Shown: positions 9,484 to 17,707 of the stretch, piece by piece | Layout of the letters: the number at the start of each line of letters is the position of its first letter | How positions within the stretch are numbered: position 1 is the first letter of the stretch | Source: Fimbriimonadia bacterium | Lineage (GTDB): Bacteria; Armatimonadota; Fimbriimonadia; Fimbriimonadales; JABRVX01 | DNA: 61,698 nucleotides | Direction: 5' to 3' | Assembly: GCA_039961735.1 (NCBI GenBank) | Contig: JABRVX010000018.1 | Location: forward strand, 1 to 61,698 | Made by a program: the position numbers and the translations under genes | The notes under the pieces: model-generated | Told to the model about the DNA's origin: nothing | The model's input: only the letters and a program-made list of their open reading frames with translations | Database searches by the model: none

Positions 9484-10104
9484 TTACATCGTCCCGTACA
9501 ATCTGTCGCCGAAATCTCCGAGACCGGGGACGATGTACTTGCGCTCGTCCAGCCCTTCGTCCAGCGCGGCGGTGAAGATTTCGACCTGCGGCCATTCGTT
9601 CAGCAGCTTCTCGACGCCCTGCGGGGCCGCAACCACGCATAGCATTCGCACCGAGGCCGCGCCTGCGTCTTGAAGTAGCCGAACCGCCTGGCACGCGCTG
9701 CCGCCGGTTGCCAGCATCGGGTCGCACAGCAGAACGGCCTTCCCCTCGAGCTTAGGCAACTTGCAGTAGTAGTGATTGGCCACCGCGGTCCGCTCGTCGC
9801 GCTCGAGGCCGATGTACCCGACCGACACTTCGGGGAACAGGTTGGCAATCGCTTCTAGCATCCCGAGACCAGCCCGAAGGATGGGTACGACAGCGATCGG
9901 CCTACGCAGGACCTCGCCTGATGTCTCGCACAACGGTGTCTCGACCCGCACCTCGCACGTCTCCAACGTGCGCGTGGCCTCGAAGGCGAGCAGCGTGGTG
10001 AGGCGCACCGAGTACTGCCGAAAGGCGTCCGGCTGCGTTCGGCGGTCACGAAGGAGCACCAGCAGATGGCGAGCGAGCGGGTGCTCGACGACATGGATGG
10101 GCAT
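9484..10104 (-). CDS. upp: uracil phosphoribosyltransferase
   Basis: The protein converts uracil and PRPP to UMP in pyrimidine salvage. The N-terminus MPIHVVEHPLARHLLVLLRD matches Upp proteins, so I place the start at 10104. An upstream in-frame ATG at 10161 would add 19 residues and overlap the divergent phosphatase start; it has a weak AAGG 9 nt before it. Family landmarks are LRAGLGM, GYIGLERDE, the PRPP loop DPMLATGGSA, and the uracil-binding end YIVPGLGDFGDRLYGT. Length (206 residues) is normal. It stands alone, divergent from the next gene. Confidence 0.95.
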   Translation of the reverse strand: MPIHVVEHPLARHLLVLLRDRRTQPDAFRQYSVRLTTLLAFEATRTLETCEVRVETPLCETSGEVLRRPIAVVPILRAGLGMLEAIANLFPEVSVGYIGLERDERTAVANHYYCKLPKLEGKAVLLCDPMLATGGSACQAVRLLQDAGAASVRMLCVVAAPQGVEKLLNEWPQVEIFTAALDEGLDERKYIVPGLGDFGDRLYGTM

Positions 10105-10148
10105 GGGCCCACGGTTCGACACCGGATTGTGTGGTCCTTCGGCTGCGG

Positions 10149-10154
10149 TACGCT
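10149..10154 (+). promoter_or_regulatory. possible -10 box of a leaderless transcript
   Basis: TACGCT ends 5 nt before ATG 10160, with no ribosome site between. It fits the TANNNT pattern seen at other starts in the window. Confidence 0.3.
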
Positions 10155-10159
10155 TGGGC

Positions 10160-10942
10160 ATGTCCGTGAACCTTGTTGAGCTTCGCGAGGTTGCCGCTGA
10201 CTTGGCTTATCGAGCCGGGCGGCTCACTTTGGGCTACTTCGGAAACGTTTCTGTGGAGACTAAGGACGACAGCACACCGGTGACCGAAGCGGATCGAGCG
10301 GCAGAGAAGCTGATTCGGCACGGCATCCAGCGTCTCTACCCGGACCATGGCATCTGCGGCGAGGAGTTCGGCGAGGTTCGAGAGGGTGCACCGGTACGGT
10401 GGGTCGTGGACCCGATAGACGGCACGAAGGCTTTCATGCGCGGCATACCCACCTATGCGGTGCTGGTGGCGTGTGAGGTGGAAGGACTGCCCCGTGTCGG
10501 TGCGGCCTACTTCCCAGCTCTGGATGAGATGGTTTCGGCCGCCGAGGGCCGAGGAGCGACGCTGAACGGCAGGCCGATTCGGGTGTCCGAATGTGCCGAC
10601 CTCGGGCGCGCCCTACTGCTCACCGGCGACCACAAGCTGGTGTACGCATGTGGCAAAGGACCACGCTACGACGCTTTGCGGGATGCCTGCTACGAGAGCC
10701 GCTCGCTTCCGGACGCGTACGGACACGTGTTGGTCGCGAGCGGACGGGCAGAGATCATGGCGGACCCAGTGGTTACGCGCTGGGACATCGCGGCCATCGT
10801 GCCGATCGTGCGCGAGGCTGGCGGGACCATTACCGATTGGCAGGGATCGGATGCCTATTTCCGGCCAGAAGCCCTTAGCACCAACGGAAAACTACTGGCT
10901 TCGGTGCTCCGCACCCTGGCCGTTGCACCAGATCGGCTGTAA
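10160..10942 (+). CDS. inositol-monophosphatase-family phosphatase, histidinol-phosphatase-like
   Basis: The 260-residue metal-dependent phosphatase carries the family motifs in order: DDSTPVTEADRAAE (about 37), GEEFGE (about 70), the metal site DPIDGTKAF (about 90), and WDIAAIVPIVREAGG (about 210). The DPIDGTKAFMRG form and overall length resemble HisN-type histidinol phosphatases more than SuhB. The start at ATG 10160 follows a TACGCT box by only 5 nt. The long upstream extension in the same frame overlaps upp and is not used. The substrate is not certain: inositol phosphate, histidinol phosphate or PAP are possible. Confidence 0.88.
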   Translation: MSVNLVELREVAADLAYRAGRLTLGYFGNVSVETKDDSTPVTEADRAAEKLIRHGIQRLYPDHGICGEEFGEVREGAPVRWVVDPIDGTKAFMRGIPTYAVLVACEVEGLPRVGAAYFPALDEMVSAAEGRGATLNGRPIRVSECADLGRALLLTGDHKLVYACGKGPRYDALRDACYESRSLPDAYGHVLVASGRAEIMADPVVTRWDIAAIVPIVREAGGTITDWQGSDAYFRPEALSTNGKLLASVLRTLAVAPDRL

Positions 10943-10996
10943 CATGTAGCTGGGGGGATCGCGCTGCAAGTGCAGGGCGGCGCGAGCCGGTGAAGC

Positions 10997-12343
10997 ATGA
11001 GACGACGGCTGTCGAGATGTTTGGTGGTCATGATTGCTGCCTTGACCGCCATGGGCGCACAGGCTCAGAGGACGGTCGTTGCCTCGTCAGGGGCGCCGGC
11101 AATGGTCCTGGACGCCCGCTCGGGCCCACCGGATAGGACTGATCCCATCGTAACGAAGGTGGGCATGGATTCGGGGAAGGTGCCGGGCTTCGACGAGCGG
11201 TGGACGGCGTTCCAGTTCGTGCTGTCGGCAGCCGACCACTTCGACGCGATCGAAGTCTTCTTTTTCGAGCGCGAGGGGCAGATTCCGACAGGGTACGGAT
11301 GGAAGGTGTACGCCGATGATAGCGGACGACCGGGAGCCGTGCTTGCGCAAGGAGGGGGAAGCTACGCCTCGCTACTCGCGCAGTCTTCTCCCCGCACCTT
11401 CGCCAACACCTTCGAGGCTGCACGTGCCGGCATGATCGTCTTCGACTCCGAGCTCGAACTGCCCGCGGGACGCTATTGGGCCACGGTGTACGGGACCGAC
11501 GGCAACATTCCGCAGTACGTGGGCTCGCCAGGTGGCTCGAAGCAGAACTTCGCGTGGCGGAAGACGACCGCCGGGTCGGCCTACTCGCAGTTCGAAACGA
11601 AGATGTTCTGCATGCCGTCCTTCGGAGTCGACATCACGGCGGGCTATAACAAACTGGGTTCCTCGGCGCCCTATGACTATTCGGGCTGGACCGCGAACGA
11701 GCAGCAAGGCCGCGACCTCTACCACATTTGCTTCGCCTTGGTGGACACCTCGGGCTTCGACGGTACGGTCGTGACCGGCCGGATCCAGGTTCCTTTCTGG
11801 CCCGAGCCTCCCGTGTATACGCTGCCGGGTTCGACCGCGAACCCCCAGGCGTTCGATATCGTCTTCGTGGACCCGGCTGGAGGCGAGGCTCAGATCGTCG
11901 AAACAGTCGGTCTGTCTGCGAGCGGTCGTTTCACTACCTCGAAGGTGCGCAACGGAACTTACGAGATTCGGGTGTATCCGCGTCACTGGGTCATCGGGCG
12001 TTTCTCGTGCAGCGACGGCCAGAACACGTATGAGCAACCGTACGTGGCGGGCATGGCTCATCCGTTCGTTCCGGCCAGCTTGGGCGTAGTGACGCTGACC
12101 GGTGGGACGCGGGACCTCGGGGATATCGTGCTGCGCAACGGCGATACCGATCTAGACTGCACAATCGGGATATCCGATCTCAATACTGCGGTTATCCATT
12201 GGGGGCAAGCCATTTTCGGCGACTGCCCGCCGCTGTGGGACAACTATGTGCTGGTTCGCGACTGCAATGGGGACGGAATGCTGGGAACGCAGGACCTCAG
12301 CGCGACTCTGGTCAACTTCGCGCTGACGGGCCCCAGCCGCTAG
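10997..12343 (+). CDS. secreted protein with C-terminal dockerin-like repeats
   Basis: The 448-residue protein has a Sec signal peptide (RRRLSRCLVVMIAALTAMGAQA, cut after AQA). A beta-rich region of about 200 residues follows (WTAFQFVLS...FDAIEVFFFEREG...WKVYADDSG), then a Cna-B/carboxypeptidase-regulatory-like segment. It ends with two EF-hand-like dockerin repeats (GDTDLDCTIGISDLNTAV and RDCNGDGMLGTQDLSATLV). It is followed 45 bases later by a paralogue. The first domain resembles uncharacterised N-terminal regions of Armatimonadota secreted proteins; no catalytic motif was seen. It is probably extracellular or on the cell surface. Confidence 0.8.
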   Translation: MRRRLSRCLVVMIAALTAMGAQAQRTVVASSGAPAMVLDARSGPPDRTDPIVTKVGMDSGKVPGFDERWTAFQFVLSAADHFDAIEVFFFEREGQIPTGYGWKVYADDSGRPGAVLAQGGGSYASLLAQSSPRTFANTFEAARAGMIVFDSELELPAGRYWATVYGTDGNIPQYVGSPGGSKQNFAWRKTTAGSAYSQFETKMFCMPSFGVDITAGYNKLGSSAPYDYSGWTANEQQGRDLYHICFALVDTSGFDGTVVTGRIQVPFWPEPPVYTLPGSTANPQAFDIVFVDPAGGEAQIVETVGLSASGRFTTSKVRNGTYEIRVYPRHWVIGRFSCSDGQNTYEQPYVAGMAHPFVPASLGVVTLTGGTRDLGDIVLRNGDTDLDCTIGISDLNTAVIHWGQAIFGDCPPLWDNYVLVRDCNGDGMLGTQDLSATLVNFALTGPSR

Positions 12344-12388
12344 GCTACCGCTCTCGCGAGCGAACCGTACGTTTGGAGGCTGATTGTG

Positions 12389-13678
12389 ATGAGATTGCTT
12401 GCCGTTGCGATCATCGTGTACTCGGCTGTCTCTGCCTTGGCACAAGATCGGATCGTGTACTCGACCGGGGCGCCGACACCGGCTCTGGACGCCACTACCG
12501 TCAACCCGACCAACCCGACGCTGCTGCGCTTCGGTTTCATCTCGGGCAAACAGACTCAGGGGGGCAACTACCCCGAACGATGGACCGCGGGTGCCTTCCA
12601 CCTCGCGAAGGCCGATACGGTCAATGCCTTCGAGGTGGCGTACTATGCAGGCACCCCGACCCCGACGGACTATCGCTGGCGCATCTACCGCGCCGATGGG
12701 CCTGGCGGTGCGCCTGGCACGGAAGTGGCGAGTGGAAGCGGCACACTCAGCAGCCTCTATCCGCGTAGGCAGATCTTTGCCAATGGCTTCGTTGCCGACA
12801 GCTATGTTCGCGTCCCGATAACCGCCGTTAACTTGTCGGCGGGCGACTACTGGTTCACCTTCTACTCACTCGTAGGCGAGATCGTGTGGTACGCGGGCGC
12901 ACCAGGCGGGCCGAAGCTGCCCTACAACTACCGGCGCACGACCAGCGGCTCGGCGTGGACCGCAGAGACCATCTCGCCCGACGACACCCGAATGCCCAAC
13001 TTCGGGCCGGGCGGACTGTATTCGACCGTCTATCCGGCCGCGGGGCCGCACCCTAACGACCTGTATCAGCCGTACTTCACGCTGCTGAACGTAGGTGGTG
13101 GAGGCACCACACTCACCGGCACGATTGCCCTCAGCGGCTGGTCGCTCGGCGCATCCAAGGCGTTGTCAGACGGCAAGCCGCAGGTGTACGAGCTGCGCCT
13201 GCTGGACAAGGAAAACGGCAAGATCTGCAACGTTTTCACCTTCCCGGTGAACGCGAACGGCGGGTTCTCGGTTGGTCCGGTTCAGGCCGGGAATTACGAC
13301 ATGGTGTTGAAGCCCGTCAGCTACATCGTCGGACGGTTCGGCATCTATGGCACCGCCGACAGCGTGATTTCGGAGCAGTCGCAGGCACACGGTTTCGGTG
13401 TGCCATTCCTGGGCGTCCGGATGGACGGCGTCAGCGTGGGAGGTGCTTCGCAGGCGCTCGGCACATTCGTACTGATCGCCGGCGACAGCAACCTGAGCGG
13501 CTCGGTGGACATCTCGGACCTGAACCGGGCCCTGGTGACTTTCGGGTTGAGCGCGACGAGCGCCCCGGTATCCGAGGAGCTACGCTACTTCGACGACTTC
13601 GACGCCACGCGTACAACCGACCTGTACGACCTGAACACGGTGCTGACCGACTTCGGAGCCTCGGGACCGGGATCTTAG
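12389..13678 (+). CDS. secreted protein with C-terminal dockerin-like repeats, paralogue of upstream gene
   Basis: The protein has a short signal peptide (RLLAVAIIVYSAVSALA). Its body aligns with the preceding gene: YSTGAPTPALDAT matches ASSGAPAMVLDAR, and YPERWTAGAFHLAKAD matches FDERWTAFQFVLSAAD. The tail again has two EF-like repeats (GDSNLSGSVDISDLNRALV and FDATRTTDLYDLNTVLTDFG). GGAGG lies at 12373-12377; both GTG 12386 and ATG 12389 are possible starts. The pair looks like a tandem duplication that has diverged considerably. Function is unknown; they are probably co-transcribed. Confidence 0.8.
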   Translation: MRLLAVAIIVYSAVSALAQDRIVYSTGAPTPALDATTVNPTNPTLLRFGFISGKQTQGGNYPERWTAGAFHLAKADTVNAFEVAYYAGTPTPTDYRWRIYRADGPGGAPGTEVASGSGTLSSLYPRRQIFANGFVADSYVRVPITAVNLSAGDYWFTFYSLVGEIVWYAGAPGGPKLPYNYRRTTSGSAWTAETISPDDTRMPNFGPGGLYSTVYPAAGPHPNDLYQPYFTLLNVGGGGTTLTGTIALSGWSLGASKALSDGKPQVYELRLLDKENGKICNVFTFPVNANGGFSVGPVQAGNYDMVLKPVSYIVGRFGIYGTADSVISEQSQAHGFGVPFLGVRMDGVSVGGASQALGTFVLIAGDSNLSGSVDISDLNRALVTFGLSATSAPVSEELRYFDDFDATRTTDLYDLNTVLTDFGASGPGS

Positions 13679-13700
13679 TCGTCGCACTCGGCACCTGGCA

Positions 13701-14132
13701 TTACGTAGCACCAGGGGCTCGGCCAGTCATGGCCGTGCGCCGAGCCTTGCGGCTCGCGACGTAGGATGCCAACCCGAACACGATGACACCGGCGGCACTG
13801 CTCCAGCCCACGATGCTGCCCAAGAACTGAACAGTCTTCAACTGCAGAGGATACGTGCCGGTGCGCTCTAAGTAAGCCTCGTCGACCAAGCGAACGCCGT
13901 TCTCACCCCTTACTGGCAGGTACGCCTTCTCGTCCGTGAGGACTAGCATCTGGGGAGAGCCGACCGGGGTCGGCTCATCCCCGAAGATGGTGGCGATCTC
14001 TCCGCTCGGAACACGCACTCGCTGCGCGAGGACTGCTCGCGAGCTCATCTGGGGCAGCACGATGAGGACGAGCGCCAATACTACGGCGCACAAGATCGCA
14101 AGGGTCGCGGTGAGCCGGGACAGAAACCTCAA
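13701..14132 (-). CDS. small membrane protein, two transmembrane helices
   Basis: The 143-residue protein has an N-terminal helix (TATLAILCAVVLALVLIVLP) and a second near residue 105 (FLGSIVGWSSAAGVIVFGLA), followed by a basic end (ASRKARR). Between them lies a short extracytoplasmic domain. The start is TTG, only 6 bases after the stop of the YceI gene, so the two probably share a transcript. No family was recognised. Confidence 0.6.
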   Translation of the reverse strand: MRFLSRLTATLAILCAVVLALVLIVLPQMSSRAVLAQRVRVPSGEIATIFGDEPTPVGSPQMLVLTDEKAYLPVRGENGVRLVDEAYLERTGTYPLQLKTVQFLGSIVGWSSAAGVIVFGLASYVASRKARRTAMTGRAPGAT

Positions 14133-14138
14133 AGCCCG

Positions 14139-14747
14139 CTAGCCCGTGTATCCGTAGATGTCGAAGCTCAGCTTGACCGTCTCGGCCACTTTGCCTCGCG
14201 TTCGCTCCGGGATCTTCACCCCATAGTCTGCAAGCTTCAGGTCGAATGCTCCGCGTAACCTGACCACGTCCCCTCGGAAACCGGCCTTGCGGGTCTGCTC
14301 GCTCGCCTCGACATATTGGCCGGTCACTTCAGTGGTCATCGCCCTGGTCACACCGTGAAATGTGAGCTTTCCGGTCACCGTGTAGACGTCGCCTCTCTTG
14401 TGCTTGACGCTGGTTGCCTCGAAAACGGCCTGTGGATACTTAGCTGTGTCCAGCCACATCTCGCTGCGCATGTGCTCGTTCCGCAATGCGATTCCCGTGT
14501 CTATGCTGGCGAGGTCAATAACTACTTTGCCGCTGCCCGTCTTCTTGGCCGGATCGATCTTCAGAGTTCCCGTTACCTTGCTGGTCTTGCCCGTGAAGTT
14601 CTCGAACTGAGCGACGCTTTCTACGACAACGGACTGAGTCACCTTGCCACCGCCATCCCCGACGGTAAACGTCCGGGTTTGTGCAAAGGCCTGGGAACCG
14701 GCGATGGCCACCCCGGAAGCGAGGATGAGGGAGAGGTATTTCGTCAT
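14139..14747 (-). CDS. YceI family periplasmic lipid-binding protein
   Basis: The 202-residue protein has a Sec signal peptide ending AQAFAQ-like (GSQAFA) and the YceI lipocalin-like fold: SVAQFENFTGKTSKVTGTL, IDLASIDTGIALRNEHMRS, YPQAVFEATSV, and VTGKLTFHGVTRAM. These proteins bind isoprenoid-like lipids in the periplasm. TAGGAGG lies just before the ATG, giving a clear start. Downstream is a small membrane protein. Length is normal. Confidence 0.93.
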   Translation of the reverse strand: MTKYLSLILASGVAIAGSQAFAQTRTFTVGDGGGKVTQSVVVESVAQFENFTGKTSKVTGTLKIDPAKKTGSGKVVIDLASIDTGIALRNEHMRSEMWLDTAKYPQAVFEATSVKHKRGDVYTVTGKLTFHGVTRAMTTEVTGQYVEASEQTRKAGFRGDVVRLRGAFDLKLADYGVKIPERTRGKVAETVKLSFDIYGYTG

Positions 14748-14876
14748 GGAGTGCCTCCTAGAACTAGTGTTTGGCTATACCGATGTAAACGAGCCGGACT
14801 GTCAAGACTTCGTCATGGGGTCGTAGCACCAACTTCGGAGTGGAGGAGGTTCTGAGCGATTGTCAAAGAGGGAAGC

Positions 14877-15320
14877 ATGATGAAGACACTCACCCCTTTT
14901 ATCCTGGGCATGCTCGCGTGTGCTGCGATCACGCTGGCAATCGTGGTAGGGGCAACGGCCCAGGGCGCAGGATCCGGGAAGGGACGGCTTTTCATAACCG
15001 TCACGACCGACGACCCATGGGCGAACGAAATGGCCATCAGCTACGCCGAGACCACCAAGAGCCGAGGCTACGACGTCACCCTCTTCTACCAGGTACGCGG
15101 AGTGCGTACTGCCGCCAAGAAGGTGCCGAGCGGGCTCGCCGAGGCGCAACAGCGGCTCCGCAAGGCGATGAGCCGCGGGATCGAGGTGTACGTGTGCGGC
15201 ATGTGCAGCACGCGCGCAGGGATCACGCCGATGAGCGGCTGGATCGAGGGCACTAAGCCGGGCGATCCCGGAATGGTAGATAAGATGATGGACCTGGGGA
15301 CCAAGGTGATGAGCTACTAG
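14877..15320 (+). CDS. exported or membrane-anchored DsrE/DsrF-like protein
   Basis: After an N-terminal hydrophobic segment (FILGMLACAAITLAIVVGATAQG) the protein has a DsrE-like fold: FITVTTDDPWANEMAISYAE, a small alpha/beta unit, then VYVCGMCSTRAGI. The CxxC-like pair in that last segment could be a sulfur-carrier or redox site, as in DsrE proteins, but here it would face the periplasm. AGGGA precedes the tandem ATG codons. It is divergent from yceI, 130 bases away. Confidence 0.72.
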   Translation: MMKTLTPFILGMLACAAITLAIVVGATAQGAGSGKGRLFITVTTDDPWANEMAISYAETTKSRGYDVTLFYQVRGVRTAAKKVPSGLAEAQQRLRKAMSRGIEVYVCGMCSTRAGITPMSGWIEGTKPGDPGMVDKMMDLGTKVMSY

Positions 15321-15453
15321 ACCGGCGGCCATGCCTGGGCGCAAGTCGAGTACAATACACGTGGCCTGTACCCGGTGATGGAGCTCGCCGAGCCGTGTGC
15401 TGAACCGCGATCCTGCTGATAGCTCCTGCAGAAGGCAAGATGCGGGGTCGATA

Positions 15454-15897
15454 ATGAGCGAGAGCATCTCCGAGCCTTGGGCCCTGCACGTTCTCAGCAC
15501 GTGCAGGTACCTGCAGAGCCGACTCGAGCAGACGGAACTGATGGCTACGCTCGGGTATGGCCTGAATGGGAGCCGCACCCTCACTCCCCTGAGCGATCCG
15601 CGTGCGTGCGTCGAGATGCTCGAAGAGCTCTCTGGCGAACTCACTCGGCTTGTTCGCGCCCTCTTCGGCAACCAAGGCAGTGCAGCGCCGCCCGAAGAAG
15701 TCACCCGCGCAAGGCTTCGAGTCTTGATACAGGGTTTGCGTGATGAGGCTGATGCCGAGCTGCTTCCCCAACATGTTGCGAAGCATTACGGGTCCCCACC
15801 CCCACAGGCCTGCGAGCGGCTGCAGCGGGCGGTGGACAGCTTCGGGGCGGCTGCGACCAGGCTGGCCTCCCTGCTGGCTGACCGGGGGAATGAATGA
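15454..15897 (+). CDS. hypothetical protein, translationally coupled to a Cys-rich protein
   Basis: I prefer ATG 15454 (MSESISEPWALHVL), which has GGGGTCG upstream; an earlier in-frame start would add about 19 residues of low-quality sequence. The 147-residue product appears all-helical and soluble, with two amphipathic helical hairpins (SDPRACVEMLEELSGELTRLV, ACERLQRAVDSFGAAATRL). Its stop overlaps the next ATG as ATGA, so the two are one unit. No family was recognised. Confidence 0.6.
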   Translation: MSESISEPWALHVLSTCRYLQSRLEQTELMATLGYGLNGSRTLTPLSDPRACVEMLEELSGELTRLVRALFGNQGSAAPPEEVTRARLRVLIQGLRDEADAELLPQHVAKHYGSPPPQACERLQRAVDSFGAAATRLASLLADRGNE

Positions 15898-16535
15898 CGG
15901 ACTCCGCCCCCCTGCGCGACGATCTGCTGCAGGCGATGGCGGACGAGGGGTGCCCGGTCTGTACGGTGATACGCGCTGCTGCCCACCGGCGCATCGAATC
16001 GCAGTTTCACGAACTGGTGAATGACGGCGATTTTCGAGCGCGTTTGCGGCGCTCGGGCGGTCTGTGCCCGGAACACTGTGAGGATTACATCAGGCTAGGC
16101 GACCCGCTCGGCCTTTCCATCATCGCCAAGGACTTGCTCGAGAGCGAGGCGCGCCAGTTGGGCCGAGGGCAGCGAAAACCCAGGAGATGCCCCGCATGTG
16201 CCGACATGGAGGACCACGCCAAGCGCACCTGCGCCGACATGGCCCGACTGCTCGCACGGCCGGATTGGCAGGAACGCTATAGCGCCTCTTCAGGGCTCTG
16301 TATGCTCCATGTTGCAGGTCTGCTGAGGTTCTGTGATGCGCCAACCGCAGTGTGGGTGTGTAGCATCGAGATCTCCAAGATGGATGCGTTGGCCGAGGCT
16401 CTCGATCTAGTGATCCGACACCATGATTACCGTTTCCAGAGTGAGCCTTGGGGAGATGAGGTGGGAAGCTGGAAGCAGGCGCTCAGGAAGCTCTGTGGAC
16501 AGCCCAGAACCATCGCGGACGAGGAACGGAGGTGA
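15894..16535 (+). CDS. Cys/His-rich protein, DUF6062-like
   Basis: The 213-residue protein shows two paired metal-site-like modules: DEGCPVC (near 18) with GGLCPEHC (near 55), and RRCPACADMEDH (near 98) with SGLCMLHVAGLL (near 133). This CPxC...GlCxxH arrangement, with VND after the first module, matches DUF6062, an uncharacterised family in Chloroflexota, Firmicutes and related groups. The residues could bind zinc or an iron-sulfur cluster. It overlaps its upstream partner by 4 bases. Confidence 0.7.
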   Translation: MTDSAPLRDDLLQAMADEGCPVCTVIRAAAHRRIESQFHELVNDGDFRARLRRSGGLCPEHCEDYIRLGDPLGLSIIAKDLLESEARQLGRGQRKPRRCPACADMEDHAKRTCADMARLLARPDWQERYSASSGLCMLHVAGLLRFCDAPTAVWVCSIEISKMDALAEALDLVIRHHDYRFQSEPWGDEVGSWKQALRKLCGQPRTIADEERR

Positions 16536-16543
16536 TGAATCGC

Positions 16544-16921
16544 TCACTCCCCTTCGAGCAGTGCCTGCACCACTCTACGAACCAGGGCCGAAGGGTGATC
16601 GAGGGCGCTGCGAAGCAGTGCGCTGGCTTCGTCTCCCCCGATCCTATGGGCCGCAGTCAGGATGGCTCGAAGCTCGTAGTAATCGCTCGTCTCGACGAAG
16701 CGCTCCGCCAGAGCAGGGACGGCATCCTTCGCTCCGAGCTCTCCCAACAGGCGAATGACGGTCATCCTCGTTTGCGGCAGCGGGTGCTCGAGAGCCAGTA
16801 CGAGCTTCTGCTGGTACGGAAGGTCGAGATGCGTGCGAAGATTGGCGCTGCAGTGCGGGCACACTGCGTCGCCCTCGGACACCTCGTGCCAGCAGTAGGG
16901 GCAGAACCATGTCAGAGGCAC
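16544..16921 (-). CDS. zinc-ribbon and HEAT-repeat protein
   Basis: The protein has an N-terminal zinc ribbon (WFCPYCWHEV...AVCPHCSANLR) and about three HEAT-like helical repeats (PLPQTRMTVIRLLGELGAKDAVPALAERF, split here at the repeat boundary, then YYELRAILTAAHRIGGDEASALL). I place the start at the GTG at 16921 (VPLTWFCPYC) because the longer frame to 17029 overlaps the divergent gene and adds nothing recognisable. It is probably a small scaffold; function is unknown. It is convergent with the Cys-rich gene, 8 bases apart. Confidence 0.6.
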   Translation of the reverse strand: MPLTWFCPYCWHEVSEGDAVCPHCSANLRTHLDLPYQQKLVLALEHPLPQTRMTVIRLLGELGAKDAVPALAERFVETSDYYELRAILTAAHRIGGDEASALLRSALDHPSALVRRVVQALLEGE

Positions 16922-16987
16922 AGTACGTGATACCACGCTCACGGAGACGGATGCCGCCACCCAGGCCACCGAATCTCGGGGGATCTC

Positions 16988-17599
16988 TTGGCGGCAAGCG
17001 ATAGCTGGCTCGTGTGCCCCGAGTGCCATGCCGAGATGGCAGCGGAGGTAGTGCCGAGGGAGTTGACCTATTACCGGTGCGGAAAGTGCGATGCTGTGTT
17101 TCCTACCTACGCAGGCACCGTGGCCATGGCGTGGAAGCGGCGAGCGGGAGACAAGTCAACGCACGCCGTGCTTCTTAGCGGCTCGCGCTTGGGAAGGGTC
17201 TTTTTGTTCAGAGACGATGCAGGGAGCGAGATCGAACTGGGTCGAGGCGACTTGGTACTGCTCGCCTTTCGCAACGACAGAGTCGTGGTGGTCGAGAACC
17301 TGACGTCGGGTGCATACTGGATTCTTCGGACCTCGGGCATGCGGGGGTGCATCGTGCCGGTGCTGCTGGGCACTCTGTTCGCACTCGTGTGCGTTGGTGG
17401 GCAGTCCGTCTGGTGCTCTCGCAGTGGGCCTCGGAGCTTTCTTTCGCCTTGCCCGGCTCGGAGCTTAGGTTGGTGCGTGGCTCCCCATGGGTCGAGGCTG
17501 ATGAGGGGAGCCGACAGGGCGTACAATGAAGGTAGAGGCAATGGAGGACTGCCTTCCCATTCCGTGGGGAGAACCGCCCCCGAGGCTGATGGCTCCTAG
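16988..17599 (+). CDS. zinc-ribbon membrane protein, C-terminus possibly frameshifted
   Basis: A TTG start at 16988, preceded by GGGGGAT, opens a zinc ribbon (WLVCPECHAEM...YYRCGKCDAVFPT), a small beta domain (HAVLLSGSRLGRVFLFRD), and a hydrophobic segment (GCIVPVLLGTLFALVCV). After that the composition becomes unlike protein (SVWCSRSGPRSFLSPCPAR). In another frame from about 17397 the DNA reads VGSPSGALAVGLGAFFRLA and stops at 17467, a plausible second helix. I suspect a frameshift near 17393 and a true end about 17468. Function is unknown. Confidence 0.5.
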   Translation: MAASDSWLVCPECHAEMAAEVVPRELTYYRCGKCDAVFPTYAGTVAMAWKRRAGDKSTHAVLLSGSRLGRVFLFRDDAGSEIELGRGDLVLLAFRNDRVVVVENLTSGAYWILRTSGMRGCIVPVLLGTLFALVCVGGQSVWCSRSGPRSFLSPCPARSLGWCVAPHGSRLMRGADRAYNEGRGNGGLPSHSVGRTAPEADGS

Positions 17600-17707
17600 G
17601 TGTCTGTCTACGAGTACGATTGCATAGGAGCGGTAGCTAATGTTAGCGTACATCTCGATGGCTTCGGGTCGGCACCTGGCCTTCGCCGAACGAGGCGGTC
17701 CGCCATA

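Noticed and set aside
11372-12061. Minus-strand open frame of about 230 codons inside the dockerin-protein gene
   Set aside because: It is the antisense of a well-supported secreted protein, has Arg/His-rich composition and no ribosome site.
14802-15704. Minus-strand frame of 300 codons across the DsrE-like gene
   Set aside because: Composition is unlike protein and it overlaps two plus-strand genes with good starts.
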